Shown here in pieces: positions 1 to 7,774 of a stretch of 64,000 bases of DNA (within the stretch, counting starts at the first letter, position 1; each line of letters begins with the position of its first letter). Location: positions 310,001-374,000 of the forward strand of contig NZ_SNYF01000005.1 in assembly GCF_004362805.1 (NCBI RefSeq). The letters are read 5' to 3'. The notes under the pieces were generated by a model, which worked only from the letters and a program-made list of their open reading frames with translations, was not told where the DNA came from and did no database searches. The translations under genes and the position numbers were made by a program. The DNA is from Algoriphagus boseongensis. Lineage in GTDB: Bacteria > Bacteroidota > Bacteroidia > Cytophagales > Cyclobacteriaceae.

Positions 1-1544
1 TGTTTTTGGCCATGGCCGTATTAATTCTATTTATTGCCTTTGTCAATTACATCAATCTTTCCTCTGCAAACCTTTTGACCCGAATTAAGGAAATCCGAAT
101 GAGGAAGGTGTTGGGAGCTTATTCCTGGCAGTTGGCTCAGCAATTTATGGTGGAGACTTTCTTGCTGATGGGACTTGCATTGATTTTAGCTTTGGGCTTA
201 TTCAATTTATTGGATCCTCTATTTTTTGAGATTTTAGGGAAGCCAGTTTGGACAGGTGTATTGCTGGAACTCATTACTATTTTGGTGATTTGTGGAATTT
301 TGGGATTTGCTGCTTTATTCTCTGGGCTTTATGTGGTTTTCCTTTCCGGTCAATTTGAGAAAAAATCCAAGCTTAGATTTATCGCTTCTGAGGGACAATG
401 GGGAAGAAAAGCCCTGGTTGTTTTTCAATTTGTGATTTCTATCGGAATCATCGTTTGTACTTTGGTTATTCGGGATCAGCTCTCTTTTATGCAGCAGCAG
501 CCTTTGGGGATGAATCTGAATCAGCGCGTAGTGGTAGAAGGGCCTGAAGATTTCAAAGGAGACAGAAAGGGGAAAATGAATGCCTTTAAAGAGAAGCTTT
601 CCTCCCAAAGCTTTATTCAAGGAATAGCAGGTTCGAATTCTTTGCCTGGGTATAGTTATAATTTTTCCGCAGGAGGAATTACTCCTTTGGTTCCAAGGCC
701 TGAGGATAAGGATTACAGCTATTCCATGTTTATCATCGACAATGAGTTTATTCCAACTTATGGAATAGAGGTGGTGGCCGGAAGAAATTTTACCTTTGAG
801 GAGGCGGATGCCAATTGGAATAATCTTCCCAAAGTCATGCTCAATGCAAAAGCAGCTCGGCAATTGGGCTTTGAAAATCCCGAATCGGCTGTAGGGCAAT
901 CTATTCTTTGGGGGAAGCCTTATGAAGTGGTTGGGGTAATAGCTGATTACCATCACATGTCTCTCAGGGAGGAAATCAGCCCCATGATACTTCTGGCAGC
1001 ACAAGCTTCCGGTTATTTTACTTTGATCATGGATACTCAGGAGATGCAAGGCAATCTTGCTCAGGTTCAATCCATTTATCAGGAGATTTTCCCGGGAAAT
1101 CCATTCACGTATTCCTTCCTAGATGAAATCTACGGAAGGCAATACCAAGCTGAACAGCAACTCAGTAGGGCGTTTAGCATTGCAGGAGCATTAGCGATTT
1201 TGATTTCCTGTCTGGGTTTATTTGGATTGGCGGCCTATTCTGTTCAGCAGAGAACAAAGGAAATAGGCATCCGAAAAGTGCTTGGTGCCAGTACCCAAAG
1301 TTTACTCAACCTGATCAGTAAGGATTTTCTGATCCTAGTTGGGATTGCGATGGTGCTTGCATTCCCACTCGCTTGGTATGCCATGCAAAGCTGGCAAGCG
1401 GATTTTCCATATAGGGCTGGGCTTTCTTGGATAACTTTTGTATGGGCGGGAATGGGCTCAATGGGAATTGCCTTGTTGACAGTGGGATTTCAAGCTTTAA
1501 AAGCAGCCTGGTCCAATCCGGTTGAGTCCATCCGAAATGAATGA
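1..1544 (+). CDS. MacB/FtsX-type ABC permease, 3' part (5' end outside window)
   Basis: The reading frame is already open at base 1, so about 290 N-terminal residues (first membrane helix and first periplasmic domain) lie outside the window. What is seen starts in the first FtsX core: a helix, then the cytosolic loop with EIRMRKVLGA, two further helices, a helix near residue 140, a second periplasmic domain, and a second FtsX core with the loop EIGIRKVLGA. The protein ends with the NPVESIRNE-type tail shared by all permeases of this locus. Known family role: inner-membrane mechanotransmission subunits that work with a LolD/MacB-type ATPase on periplasmic or lipoprotein substrates. The substrate cannot be told. 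It is the first of seven such permeases here; the only ATPase is at 21134. Confidence 0.93.
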   Translation, partial: FLAMAVLILFIAFVNYINLSSANLLTRIKEIRMRKVLGAYSWQLAQQFMVETFLLMGLALILALGLFNLLDPLFFEILGKPVWTGVLLELITILVICGILGFAALFSGLYVVFLSGQFEKKSKLRFIASEGQWGRKALVVFQFVISIGIIVCTLVIRDQLSFMQQQPLGMNLNQRVVVEGPEDFKGDRKGKMNAFKEKLSSQSFIQGIAGSNSLPGYSYNFSAGGITPLVPRPEDKDYSYSMFIIDNEFIPTYGIEVVAGRNFTFEEADANWNNLPKVMLNAKAARQLGFENPESAVGQSILWGKPYEVVGVIADYHHMSLREEISPMILLAAQASGYFTLIMDTQEMQGNLAQVQSIYQEIFPGNPFTYSFLDEIYGRQYQAEQQLSRAFSIAGALAILISCLGLFGLAAYSVQQRTKEIGIRKVLGASTQSLLNLISKDFLILVGIAMVLAFPLAWYAMQSWQADFPYRAGLSWITFVWAGMGSMGIALLTVGFQALKAAWSNPVESIRNE

Positions 1545-1548
1545 GTTT

Positions 1549-1582
1549 GCCCGAGAGCGGACGAATTGGACACTCCACGAAC
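1549..1582 (+). promoter_or_regulatory. Tandem-dyad upstream activating site A
   Basis: Two 14-bp dyads lie 6 bp apart: GCCCG-AGAG-CGGAC at 1549-1562 and GACAC-TCCA-CGAAC at 1569-1582. The same architecture recurs at 4179, 10253 and 18470. The end of the second dyad is 54 bp before the GG of a sigma-54-like promoter at 1635. Centre-to-centre distance is 20 bp, about two helical turns, as expected for two dimers of an NtrC-family activator on one DNA face. The function is inferred from the recurrence. Confidence 0.65.
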
Positions 1583-1594
1583 AGTTTTATTCCA

Positions 1595-1634
1595 AAAAAG
1601 GCCTTTCTGATCATCAGAAAGGCCTTTTTCTTTT
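1595..1634 (+). terminator. Intrinsic terminator of the first permease
   Basis: A perfect 16-bp stem (1595-1610 with 1614-1629, loop TCA) is followed by a T-rich run. It closes the upstream permease unit and lies inside the spacer between activating site A and its promoter. Confidence 0.85.
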
Positions 1635-1649
1635 TGGAATATTTCATGA
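1635..1649 (+). promoter_or_regulatory. Sigma-54-like -24/-12 promoter A
   Basis: TGGAATATTTCATGA has GG and GA separated by exactly 10 bp, the sigma-54 GG-N10-GC spacing but with GA at -12. It matches the promoter-like sites at 4265, 10338 and 18556. Predicted start of transcription is near 1661, giving a leader of about 86 nt for the permease at 1747. This is the weakest of the four -24 boxes because C is replaced by A after GG. Confidence 0.5.
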
Positions 1650-1746
1650 ACTCTCTTTGCAACCTTTAACTCAAAAGCTGCATCTGATTAATTGAAAGCT
1701 AAACCAACACTTTTTCTGAAAACTAAACCAACTAGTATAACCAGCC

Positions 1747-4170
1747 ATGTGGAAAAATTACCTAACCGTTGCCCTGCGTAATTTAAAACGCAACAAAATC
1801 TATTCAGCCATCAATATCATAGGTCTTGGACTTGGAATGGCTGCCAGTATTCTGATCGCTCTTTTTGTCCTAGATGAACTCAGTTACGACCAATTCATCC
1901 CAAATGGAAAACGAATCTACCGAGCTAATGTCAGTGGAAAAATGAACGGGAATGAGTTTACCACTTCTACTTCAGCCACGCCAATGGCTCCTACGATGCT
2001 CAATGAACTTCCCCAAGTGGAAGATGCTGTCCGTTTTGGATTGATGCGTACTTTCCTTTTTAGACTGGAGGAAAAGGCCTTTACCGAACCCATTGTATTG
2101 GCGGCTGATCCAAATTTCATTGACTTTTTTGGTCTGCAAATGCTCAAGGGAGATCCCAAAACAGCCTTGGTAGGTCCGGATCGGGTTGTTTTGACTCAGT
2201 CTGTGGCTGAAAAGTACTTTGGTACCGAAGACCCGGTTGGGCAATCCATTTTCAGTGGTTCGGAAAATAAACCCCTAGAGGTAACAGGAGTTGTTGCCGA
2301 TTTTCCTTCCAATTCCCATCTGGATTTTGATGCGATTATTTCAGGGGAAAACTTCTGGTACTTTGAGCAGGAAAACTGGACTAGTAATAACATCTACACT
2401 TATTACAGACTGGCTGAAGGCACAGATCCTCAACAAATCCAGCAAGCTATCAATGGCTTTGTCGAAAAGTATGTTGCTGAGGAAATTTTGGCCTTTTTGG
2501 GAATTCCGCTAAAAACTTTCCAGGAGCAAGGCAATGATTATGGGATTCAAACCATGCCTCTTCATGATATTTATTTGAATTCAAATACCAATGATGAGAT
2601 CAAAGCTCCTGGGAATGCCCAGTATCTGATTCTATTCACTGGGATTGCAGTATTTATCCTCTTGATAGCCTGTATCAATTTTATGAATTTGGCTACGGCC
2701 CGCTCTGCTAATCGGGCTAAAGAAGTGGGTGTCCGTAAATCTATCGGTGCCGACAAAGGCCGCTTGATTGGGCAATTTTTAGCAGAATCCTTACTGTATT
2801 GTGTTTTTGCAGGAGTTTTAGCATTAGTAATTATCCTGGTTTTGTTAAAACCATTTAATGTCTTAGCTGGAAAAGAATTGGGCTTTGGGTTTTTGATTCA
2901 ACCTCAATTCTTACTGGCTTTTGTCCTTTTTCTCCTGTTGGTTGGCTTGATGGCAGGATCTTATCCAGCGTTTTATCTGACCTCTTTTTCTCCTGTTACG
3001 GTTTTGAAAGGAAAGTTGAGAGGTGGGGTAAAGAGATCAGGACTGAGAAGTAGTTTGGTGGTATTCCAGTTCTTTATCTCTACCATTTTGATCATTTCCA
3101 GTATGGTGGTCTACAAACAGCTTGGCTACATGCAATCCAAAAATCTGGGATTTGACAAAGAAAATGTGCTTTCTCTACTTCATGTCAGGGCATTGGGAAC
3201 TAATCAGGAAACCTTTAAACAGGAATTGCTCAGCCAAACAGGATTTTTGGAAGCCAGTTATGCGAATAATCTCCCTCCGAAATTGGACTGGAACTCTGTC
3301 ATGCGAACCAAAGACAAGCAGCAGGATATCCTTTGCAATATCAATGTGGTCGACGAAGATCATTTGAAGACTTTGGGCTTCAAGTTGGCCTCAGGAAGGT
3401 TTTTTTCTAAAGAAATCACTGCTGATACCGGTTCTATTTTGATCAATAAGGCGGCCTTAGCTCAGATGGGTTGGACAGAATTGGATGGTTCGCAGGAAAT
3501 TGGAGGATTCTGGAGTGAAGACGGTTCCGTGACTTACCGCAAGGTTATCGGGGTTTTGGAGGATTTTAATTACGAGACCCTACGGCAAAATGTCCGTCCA
3601 TTGGTGATGATGCTGGGTACTCGAAATGATTTCAATGAAATGGCTATCCGCTTGAGTCCGGGAAACTATGCCGAGCAAATCGAGGTCTTGGAACAAATTT
3701 GGAAAAAACATTCAGGAGGAGCTCCATTTGAATATTCCTTTTTGGATGCTGACTTCAATCTCCTTTTTCAGAAGGAACAAAAGATGGGTAATATCATCCT
3801 CATCTTCACTGTTTTGGCGATTGGAATTGCTTGTTTGGGGCTGTTTGGATTAGCAGCTTATACCACAGAGCAACGATCCAAAGAAATAAGCATCCGAAAA
3901 GCTCTAGGAGCTTCCATGCTCAATTTGGTGACTATTTTGAGCAAAGACTTTACCCTTTTGGTGCTGATTGCATTTGTCTTGGGTGGGCCTCTAAGCTATT
4001 ATTTACTTGAAAAATATTGGCTTCAAAACTTTGCCTACCGAACAGAGATCGGGTTGGGGATGATTTTGATTGCTGGACTGATTTCAATTTTCATTGCCTG
4101 GCTGACCGTGAGTTATCAGAGCTTTAAAACAGCGGCTTCCAATCCTGTCGATTACCTAAAAAATGAATAA
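1747..4170 (+). CDS. MacB/FtsX-type ABC permease
   Basis: This 807-residue inner-membrane permease has the two-core layout. Helix 1 is near residues 21-43, followed by a large MacB-like periplasmic domain to about 290. FtsX core one has helices near 293-312, 349-368 and 385-405. A further helix lies near 435-455, then a second periplasmic domain and a second FtsX core to the end. Cytosolic loops carry EVGVRKSIGA and EISIRKALGA, the likely contact with the ATPase. The start MWKNYL matches the other permeases. No ATPase adjoins it, so it probably shares the one at 21134 (inference). It sits alone behind activating site A and its sigma-54-like promoter, with no gene before the next such element. 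Confidence 0.93.
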   Translation: MWKNYLTVALRNLKRNKIYSAINIIGLGLGMAASILIALFVLDELSYDQFIPNGKRIYRANVSGKMNGNEFTTSTSATPMAPTMLNELPQVEDAVRFGLMRTFLFRLEEKAFTEPIVLAADPNFIDFFGLQMLKGDPKTALVGPDRVVLTQSVAEKYFGTEDPVGQSIFSGSENKPLEVTGVVADFPSNSHLDFDAIISGENFWYFEQENWTSNNIYTYYRLAEGTDPQQIQQAINGFVEKYVAEEILAFLGIPLKTFQEQGNDYGIQTMPLHDIYLNSNTNDEIKAPGNAQYLILFTGIAVFILLIACINFMNLATARSANRAKEVGVRKSIGADKGRLIGQFLAESLLYCVFAGVLALVIILVLLKPFNVLAGKELGFGFLIQPQFLLAFVLFLLLVGLMAGSYPAFYLTSFSPVTVLKGKLRGGVKRSGLRSSLVVFQFFISTILIISSMVVYKQLGYMQSKNLGFDKENVLSLLHVRALGTNQETFKQELLSQTGFLEASYANNLPPKLDWNSVMRTKDKQQDILCNINVVDEDHLKTLGFKLASGRFFSKEITADTGSILINKAALAQMGWTELDGSQEIGGFWSEDGSVTYRKVIGVLEDFNYETLRQNVRPLVMMLGTRNDFNEMAIRLSPGNYAEQIEVLEQIWKKHSGGAPFEYSFLDADFNLLFQKEQKMGNIILIFTVLAIGIACLGLFGLAAYTTEQRSKEISIRKALGASMLNLVTILSKDFTLLVLIAFVLGGPLSYYLLEKYWLQNFAYRTEIGLGMILIAGLISIFIAWLTVSYQSFKTAASNPVDYLKNE

Positions 4171-4178
4171 AAATAATC

Positions 4179-4212
4179 GTCCGCTCTCGGTCAAAAATGG
4201 GCTTGAACGGAC
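4179..4212 (+). promoter_or_regulatory. Tandem-dyad upstream activating site B
   Basis: The first dyad is GTCCG-CTCT-CGGTC at 4179-4192. Six bases (AAAAAT) separate it from GGGCT-TGAA-CGGAC at 4199-4212. A 14-base stretch of the first dyad (4177-4190) is the exact reverse complement of 1551-1564 in site A. The second dyad ends 54 bp before the GG of the promoter at 4265. Confidence 0.68.
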
Positions 4213-4264
4213 ATCAAGAAACATTAAAAAATTGAATTGGGGACTGTAACAGCAGTTTTTCCCT

Positions 4265-4279
4265 TGGCATAATTACTGA
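4265..4279 (+). promoter_or_regulatory. Sigma-54-like -24/-12 promoter B
   Basis: TGGCATAATTACTGA carries a good -24 box (TGGCAT) and, 10 bp after GG, GA instead of the usual GC. The predicted start of transcription near 4291 lies after an upstream in-frame ATG at 4286, so it favours the ATG at 4322 for the downstream gene. TGGCATAAT is also present at 10338 and 18556. Confidence 0.6.
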
Positions 4280-4321
4280 AAATAAATGTTTAACCTAAAC
4301 CAACTGATTAATCAAAAAGCT

Positions 4322-5014
4322 ATGAATTACTCAAAAAAACTAGCCGCTTTGCTCCTCATGTTATTTGTAGGAGTTGCCGCATTTGCCCAAAAATCTGAAA
4401 CTCGAACTCCCGGCAGTTTCACCAAAATCGAAAACAATGGAAGCTGGGATGTCTATGTAACCAAAGGATCAAAAGATGAAGTAAGATTGGAGTCTTCAAA
4501 TTTTGACCTAAGCAAGGTCATAACCAAAGTGGAAAACGAAACGCTCAAAATCAAACTGGAAAAGGGTAACTGGAACAATGTCAATTTGAAAGTTTATGTG
4601 ACGGTCAGAAATCTAGAATCAGTGGGTAATGGAGGTTCAGGAGATATGATTTTAGAGTCTGATTTTGGTTCAAATAATTTTAACATTGGTCTATCAGGAT
4701 CTGGTACAATCACCGCAAAAAACATTACTGCTGATAGGCTGAATGTCGGAATGAGTGGATCTGGTAAAGTAATTATTGCCGGTGGACAAGCTGACAAGGC
4801 TACCATTGGCCAATCAGGATCCGGTGATTTGGAAGCTTTGGATTTCACAGCAGATGTGGTGGATATCGGAAAATCAGGCTCTGGAAATACTTCCATTGGC
4901 GTCACAGAATCCTTGACTGTAGGGTCATCGGGATCTGGCAATGTATACTATAGAGGAAATCCTGAAAAGCAAAGTATTGGAGTCTCTGGATCTTCCAGAG
5001 TCGTGAAAAAATAA
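4322..5014 (+). CDS. Exported DUF2807 (GIN/auto-transporter adhesin head-like) protein
   Basis: This 230-residue protein begins with a signal peptide (MNYSKKLAALLLMLFVGVAAFAQ). The body is a repetitive beta-solenoid: a glycine-serine motif (GSGD, GSGT, GSGK, GSGD, GSGN, GSGN, GSS) recurs about every 19-22 residues, seven times. This is typical of the DUF2807 family of periplasmic or surface proteins in Bacteroidota, whose biochemical role is unknown. An ATG 36 bases upstream (4286) is in frame, but the signal peptide and the predicted transcription start favour 4322. It is the first gene behind site B, and a terminator separates it from the next permease. It may be a periplasmic partner of the permeases, but that is inference from position. 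Confidence 0.88.
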   Translation: MNYSKKLAALLLMLFVGVAAFAQKSETRTPGSFTKIENNGSWDVYVTKGSKDEVRLESSNFDLSKVITKVENETLKIKLEKGNWNNVNLKVYVTVRNLESVGNGGSGDMILESDFGSNNFNIGLSGSGTITAKNITADRLNVGMSGSGKVIIAGGQADKATIGQSGSGDLEALDFTADVVDIGKSGSGNTSIGVTESLTVGSSGSGNVYYRGNPEKQSIGVSGSSRVVKK

Positions 5015-5039
5015 TAACCTAAACCTAGCCCTATGAATG

Positions 5040-5076
5040 AAAAGTGCCGGTGGAGTAAAATTTATCGGCATTTTTT
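5040..5076 (+). terminator. Intrinsic terminator after the DUF2807 gene
   Basis: A stem formed by 5040-5049 and 5066-5075 (core TGCCG/CGGCA, one G-T pair) runs into a T6 tract. It lies only 36 bp before the next permease start, and no promoter could be recognised between them. Confidence 0.7.
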
Positions 5077-5111
5077 AATCTCTATTTCAAACCCAACCCC
5101 ATCCCTTGATA

Positions 5112-7538
5112 ATGTTTAAAAACTATTTCAAAATCGTCTTCAGGAATGCCAAAAAGCATCCGATGTATGTTTTTATTAACCTCTTCGGGTTGGCAATTGG
5201 TATGACTGTCAGCATCCTAATTTTGCTTTATGTTCAATTCGAATTGAGTTATGACGACTACCATCCGGATAAGGAAAGGATTTTTAGGGTTTCTCGTGCT
5301 TGGTTTAATCCTGACGGGGATATAAGTCTTCACCTCGGTCATACAGCACCTCCTTTTGGGCCATTGATCAAGTCTGACTTTCCTGAGGATGTAGAAGTTT
5401 CTGCACGGATTTTCAATTTTGATCCACTGATAAAATCCGGAGAAAATGCCTTCGAAGAAACCCGCTTTTTCTTTGCTGACCCTGAGTCCTTTGATGTTTT
5501 TTCCTGGGAAATAGTAGAAGGAGAAGGCAAATCAGCTCTCTCCGAAGCCGATGGATTGGTAATCACAGAAAGTACCGCAAAGCGATATTTTGGAGATTCC
5601 CCTGCTGTAGGAAAGGATCTGCTGATTCTTTTGAATGGACAGGAGGTAACCTTTCAAGTTCGAGGCGTTATGAAAGACATGCCTGAGAATTCCCATTTCC
5701 ATGTGGACTTTTTGGCGTCCATGGTCCCGGTGGTTCAATTTTATGGGGGACTGGAGGCTTTCATGGGAAATTTCGGGTCAAATAATTTTTCAACCTTCAT
5801 CAAGCTAAATGAAGGACTTGATTACAAAGATTTTGAAGCTAAACTACCAAGCCTGATCGATCGGCATATGGGTGAGACTCAATCTGGAATTCCTATGTCT
5901 AAAGGAACCCAGTTATTTCTTTGGCCGATCACAGACATTCATTTGTATTCCAACCTGGATTCTGAAATCGAACCCAATGGAAATATTGACTACGTCTATA
6001 TTTACCTGGCTGTGGCATTTTTTATTCTTCTGATTGCTTGTATCAATTTCATGAATCTTTCAACCGCGAGATCTTCTTTGAGATCCATGGAAGTAGGACT
6101 GAGGAAAGTAATGGGAGCGGATAAGGGACTTCTCATCAGGCAGTTTTTAGGGGAATCCTTTGTGATGACTATTTTTTCCATGGTGCTTGCTTTGGTATTG
6201 GTTTACTTGTTTCTGCCCACTTTTGGTGATTTTACTGAGCGACCTTTATCTCTGAATTTGATCCAAAGTCCAGAATATCTGCTGTTGATTTTTGGGATCA
6301 TTGCCTTTGTAGGATTGATTTCAGGAAGTTATCCAGCCTTATTCTTGTCCGGGTTTATGCCTGCCAAAGTTTTAAAAGGAGCCTTTAAAGCTGGAAAAGC
6401 CCATGAGAGATTTCGGTCTGTTTTGGTGGTTGGGCAGTTTGCTATTTCTGTGATGTTGATAGTCGCCGTTTTGGTGGTTGTCAATCAACTGAGTTTTATG
6501 CAGAGCAAAGATCTCGGTTTCAAAAAGGAGGATATTGTAGTCCTTCCAAGCAGCGGGGCTATCACGGAGAATTATCTGATTTTTAAGGACAGGCTGGAAA
6601 ATCATCCGGGAGTTAACTCAGTGACTATCTCAAGCAGAGTCCCTTCAGGCCGGCTCTTAGATTCACAAGGAGCAACTGCCGAGGTCAATGGGGAAATGAA
6701 CCAGCTCAATATCCGAATCGCAGATATTCACGTGGGTCATAATTTTCTGGAAACCTATGGAATTGATTTGGTGGCTGGTAGAAACTTTAATTTTCAGCTT
6801 GCAAGTGATTCTACGGAGGCTTTTATCCTGAATGAAACCTCAGTGAGAGAAATCGGCTGGTCAAGTCCTGAAGAGGCAATTGGAAAACAGTTCCTTTATG
6901 GAGGAAGAAGGGGTTTTGTCACTGGAGTGATGAAAGATTTTCACTTTGAAAGCCTCCATCAGCCTATTGTTCCTATTGTTTTTATGATTTCTCAGGACCG
7001 GAATAATCAGCTTAGCATCAAGATAGATTCTGAGGAGAGGGATCAAGTTTTAGCCTATTTGAAGGAAGAATGGGCTCAAATGAGACCTGACTTTCCATTC
7101 GAACCCTTATTTGTAGATGAAGGTTTTAATCGACAATACGAGGCTGAAAATCGGGTAAAAACAATCTTTACTTTCTTCTCTGTTTTGGCCATTTTGATTT
7201 CTGTGCTCGGCCTTTTAGGATTGGTTACTTTTGCTACCGAACAAAGAACGCGGGAGATCGGAATACGGAAAGTAATGGGAGCTGAGACGAGCAATATTCT
7301 GCTTCTTTTGGGAAGGGATTTTCTCAAATTGGTGGTTCTTGGATTCTTGCTTGCTATTCCAATTTCCTGGTTTGGAATGAATAAATGGCTGGATGACTTT
7401 GCTTACCATATCGGTGTTCATTGGACAGTCTTCCTTTGGGCTGGGCTTTTGGCCGGTGCAATCGCAGCGATTACCATCACATCCCAGACTATCAAAGCAG
7501 CCTGGGCTAATCCTATAAAAAGTATCAAGAGCGAATAA
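5112..7538 (+). CDS. MacB/FtsX-type ABC permease
   Basis: This permease of 808 residues starts at ATG 5112 (MFKNYFKI); a TTG two codons earlier is less likely because every other permease starts at this M-x-K/R-N-Y motif. It has one N-terminal helix (about 20-42), a periplasmic domain, FtsX core one with the loop EVGLRKVMGA near residue 340, a helix near 440, a second periplasmic domain, and FtsX core two with EIGIRKVMGA near 720. The family role is an inner-membrane ABC subunit acting on periplasmic substrates. It follows the DUF2807 gene, but a terminator intervenes, so expression may depend on read-through or on a promoter not recognised here. It has its own strong terminator. Confidence 0.93.
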   Translation: MFKNYFKIVFRNAKKHPMYVFINLFGLAIGMTVSILILLYVQFELSYDDYHPDKERIFRVSRAWFNPDGDISLHLGHTAPPFGPLIKSDFPEDVEVSARIFNFDPLIKSGENAFEETRFFFADPESFDVFSWEIVEGEGKSALSEADGLVITESTAKRYFGDSPAVGKDLLILLNGQEVTFQVRGVMKDMPENSHFHVDFLASMVPVVQFYGGLEAFMGNFGSNNFSTFIKLNEGLDYKDFEAKLPSLIDRHMGETQSGIPMSKGTQLFLWPITDIHLYSNLDSEIEPNGNIDYVYIYLAVAFFILLIACINFMNLSTARSSLRSMEVGLRKVMGADKGLLIRQFLGESFVMTIFSMVLALVLVYLFLPTFGDFTERPLSLNLIQSPEYLLLIFGIIAFVGLISGSYPALFLSGFMPAKVLKGAFKAGKAHERFRSVLVVGQFAISVMLIVAVLVVVNQLSFMQSKDLGFKKEDIVVLPSSGAITENYLIFKDRLENHPGVNSVTISSRVPSGRLLDSQGATAEVNGEMNQLNIRIADIHVGHNFLETYGIDLVAGRNFNFQLASDSTEAFILNETSVREIGWSSPEEAIGKQFLYGGRRGFVTGVMKDFHFESLHQPIVPIVFMISQDRNNQLSIKIDSEERDQVLAYLKEEWAQMRPDFPFEPLFVDEGFNRQYEAENRVKTIFTFFSVLAILISVLGLLGLVTFATEQRTREIGIRKVMGAETSNILLLLGRDFLKLVVLGFLLAIPISWFGMNKWLDDFAYHIGVHWTVFLWAGLLAGAIAAITITSQTIKAAWANPIKSIKSE

Positions 7539-7570
7539 TAAATTTCTAAAACCTTTCGGGTTTAGAATTC

Positions 7571-7613
7571 AAAAAGGCAGAGGTCAGATATCAAGTTCTG
7601 ATTTCTGCTTTTT
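7571..7613 (+). terminator. Intrinsic terminator
   Basis: AAAAAGGCAGAGGTCAG at 7571-7587 pairs with CTGATTTCTGCTTTTT at 7598-7613, with one bulge and a 3' T run. It ends the permease unit that stops at 7538. The remaining bases up to 7774 are AT-rich and show neither a dyad site nor a TGG-N10-GA element. Confidence 0.75.
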
Positions 7614-7774
7614 CATTTTAGGGATAGCCATGAAGCTTTCTGGTAAAATTGAAGTAATTACAAAAAGCTTCAAAGATGCAGTTTAAGATGTTTTTTATTA
7701 GAGATGCAGGGGTTTAAAAACAGTTTATTATTAAGCACTTGTAACCATTTTTCTCCTTTTTTCATCTAATCGGT

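Noticed and set aside
4286-4321. Upstream ATG for the DUF2807 gene.
   Set aside because: It would put 12 polar residues before the signal peptide and lies before the predicted transcription start.
5015-5111. A regulated promoter for the permease at 5112.
   Set aside because: The gap is mostly a terminator; neither activating dyads, TGG-N10-GA nor TAnnTTTG was found.
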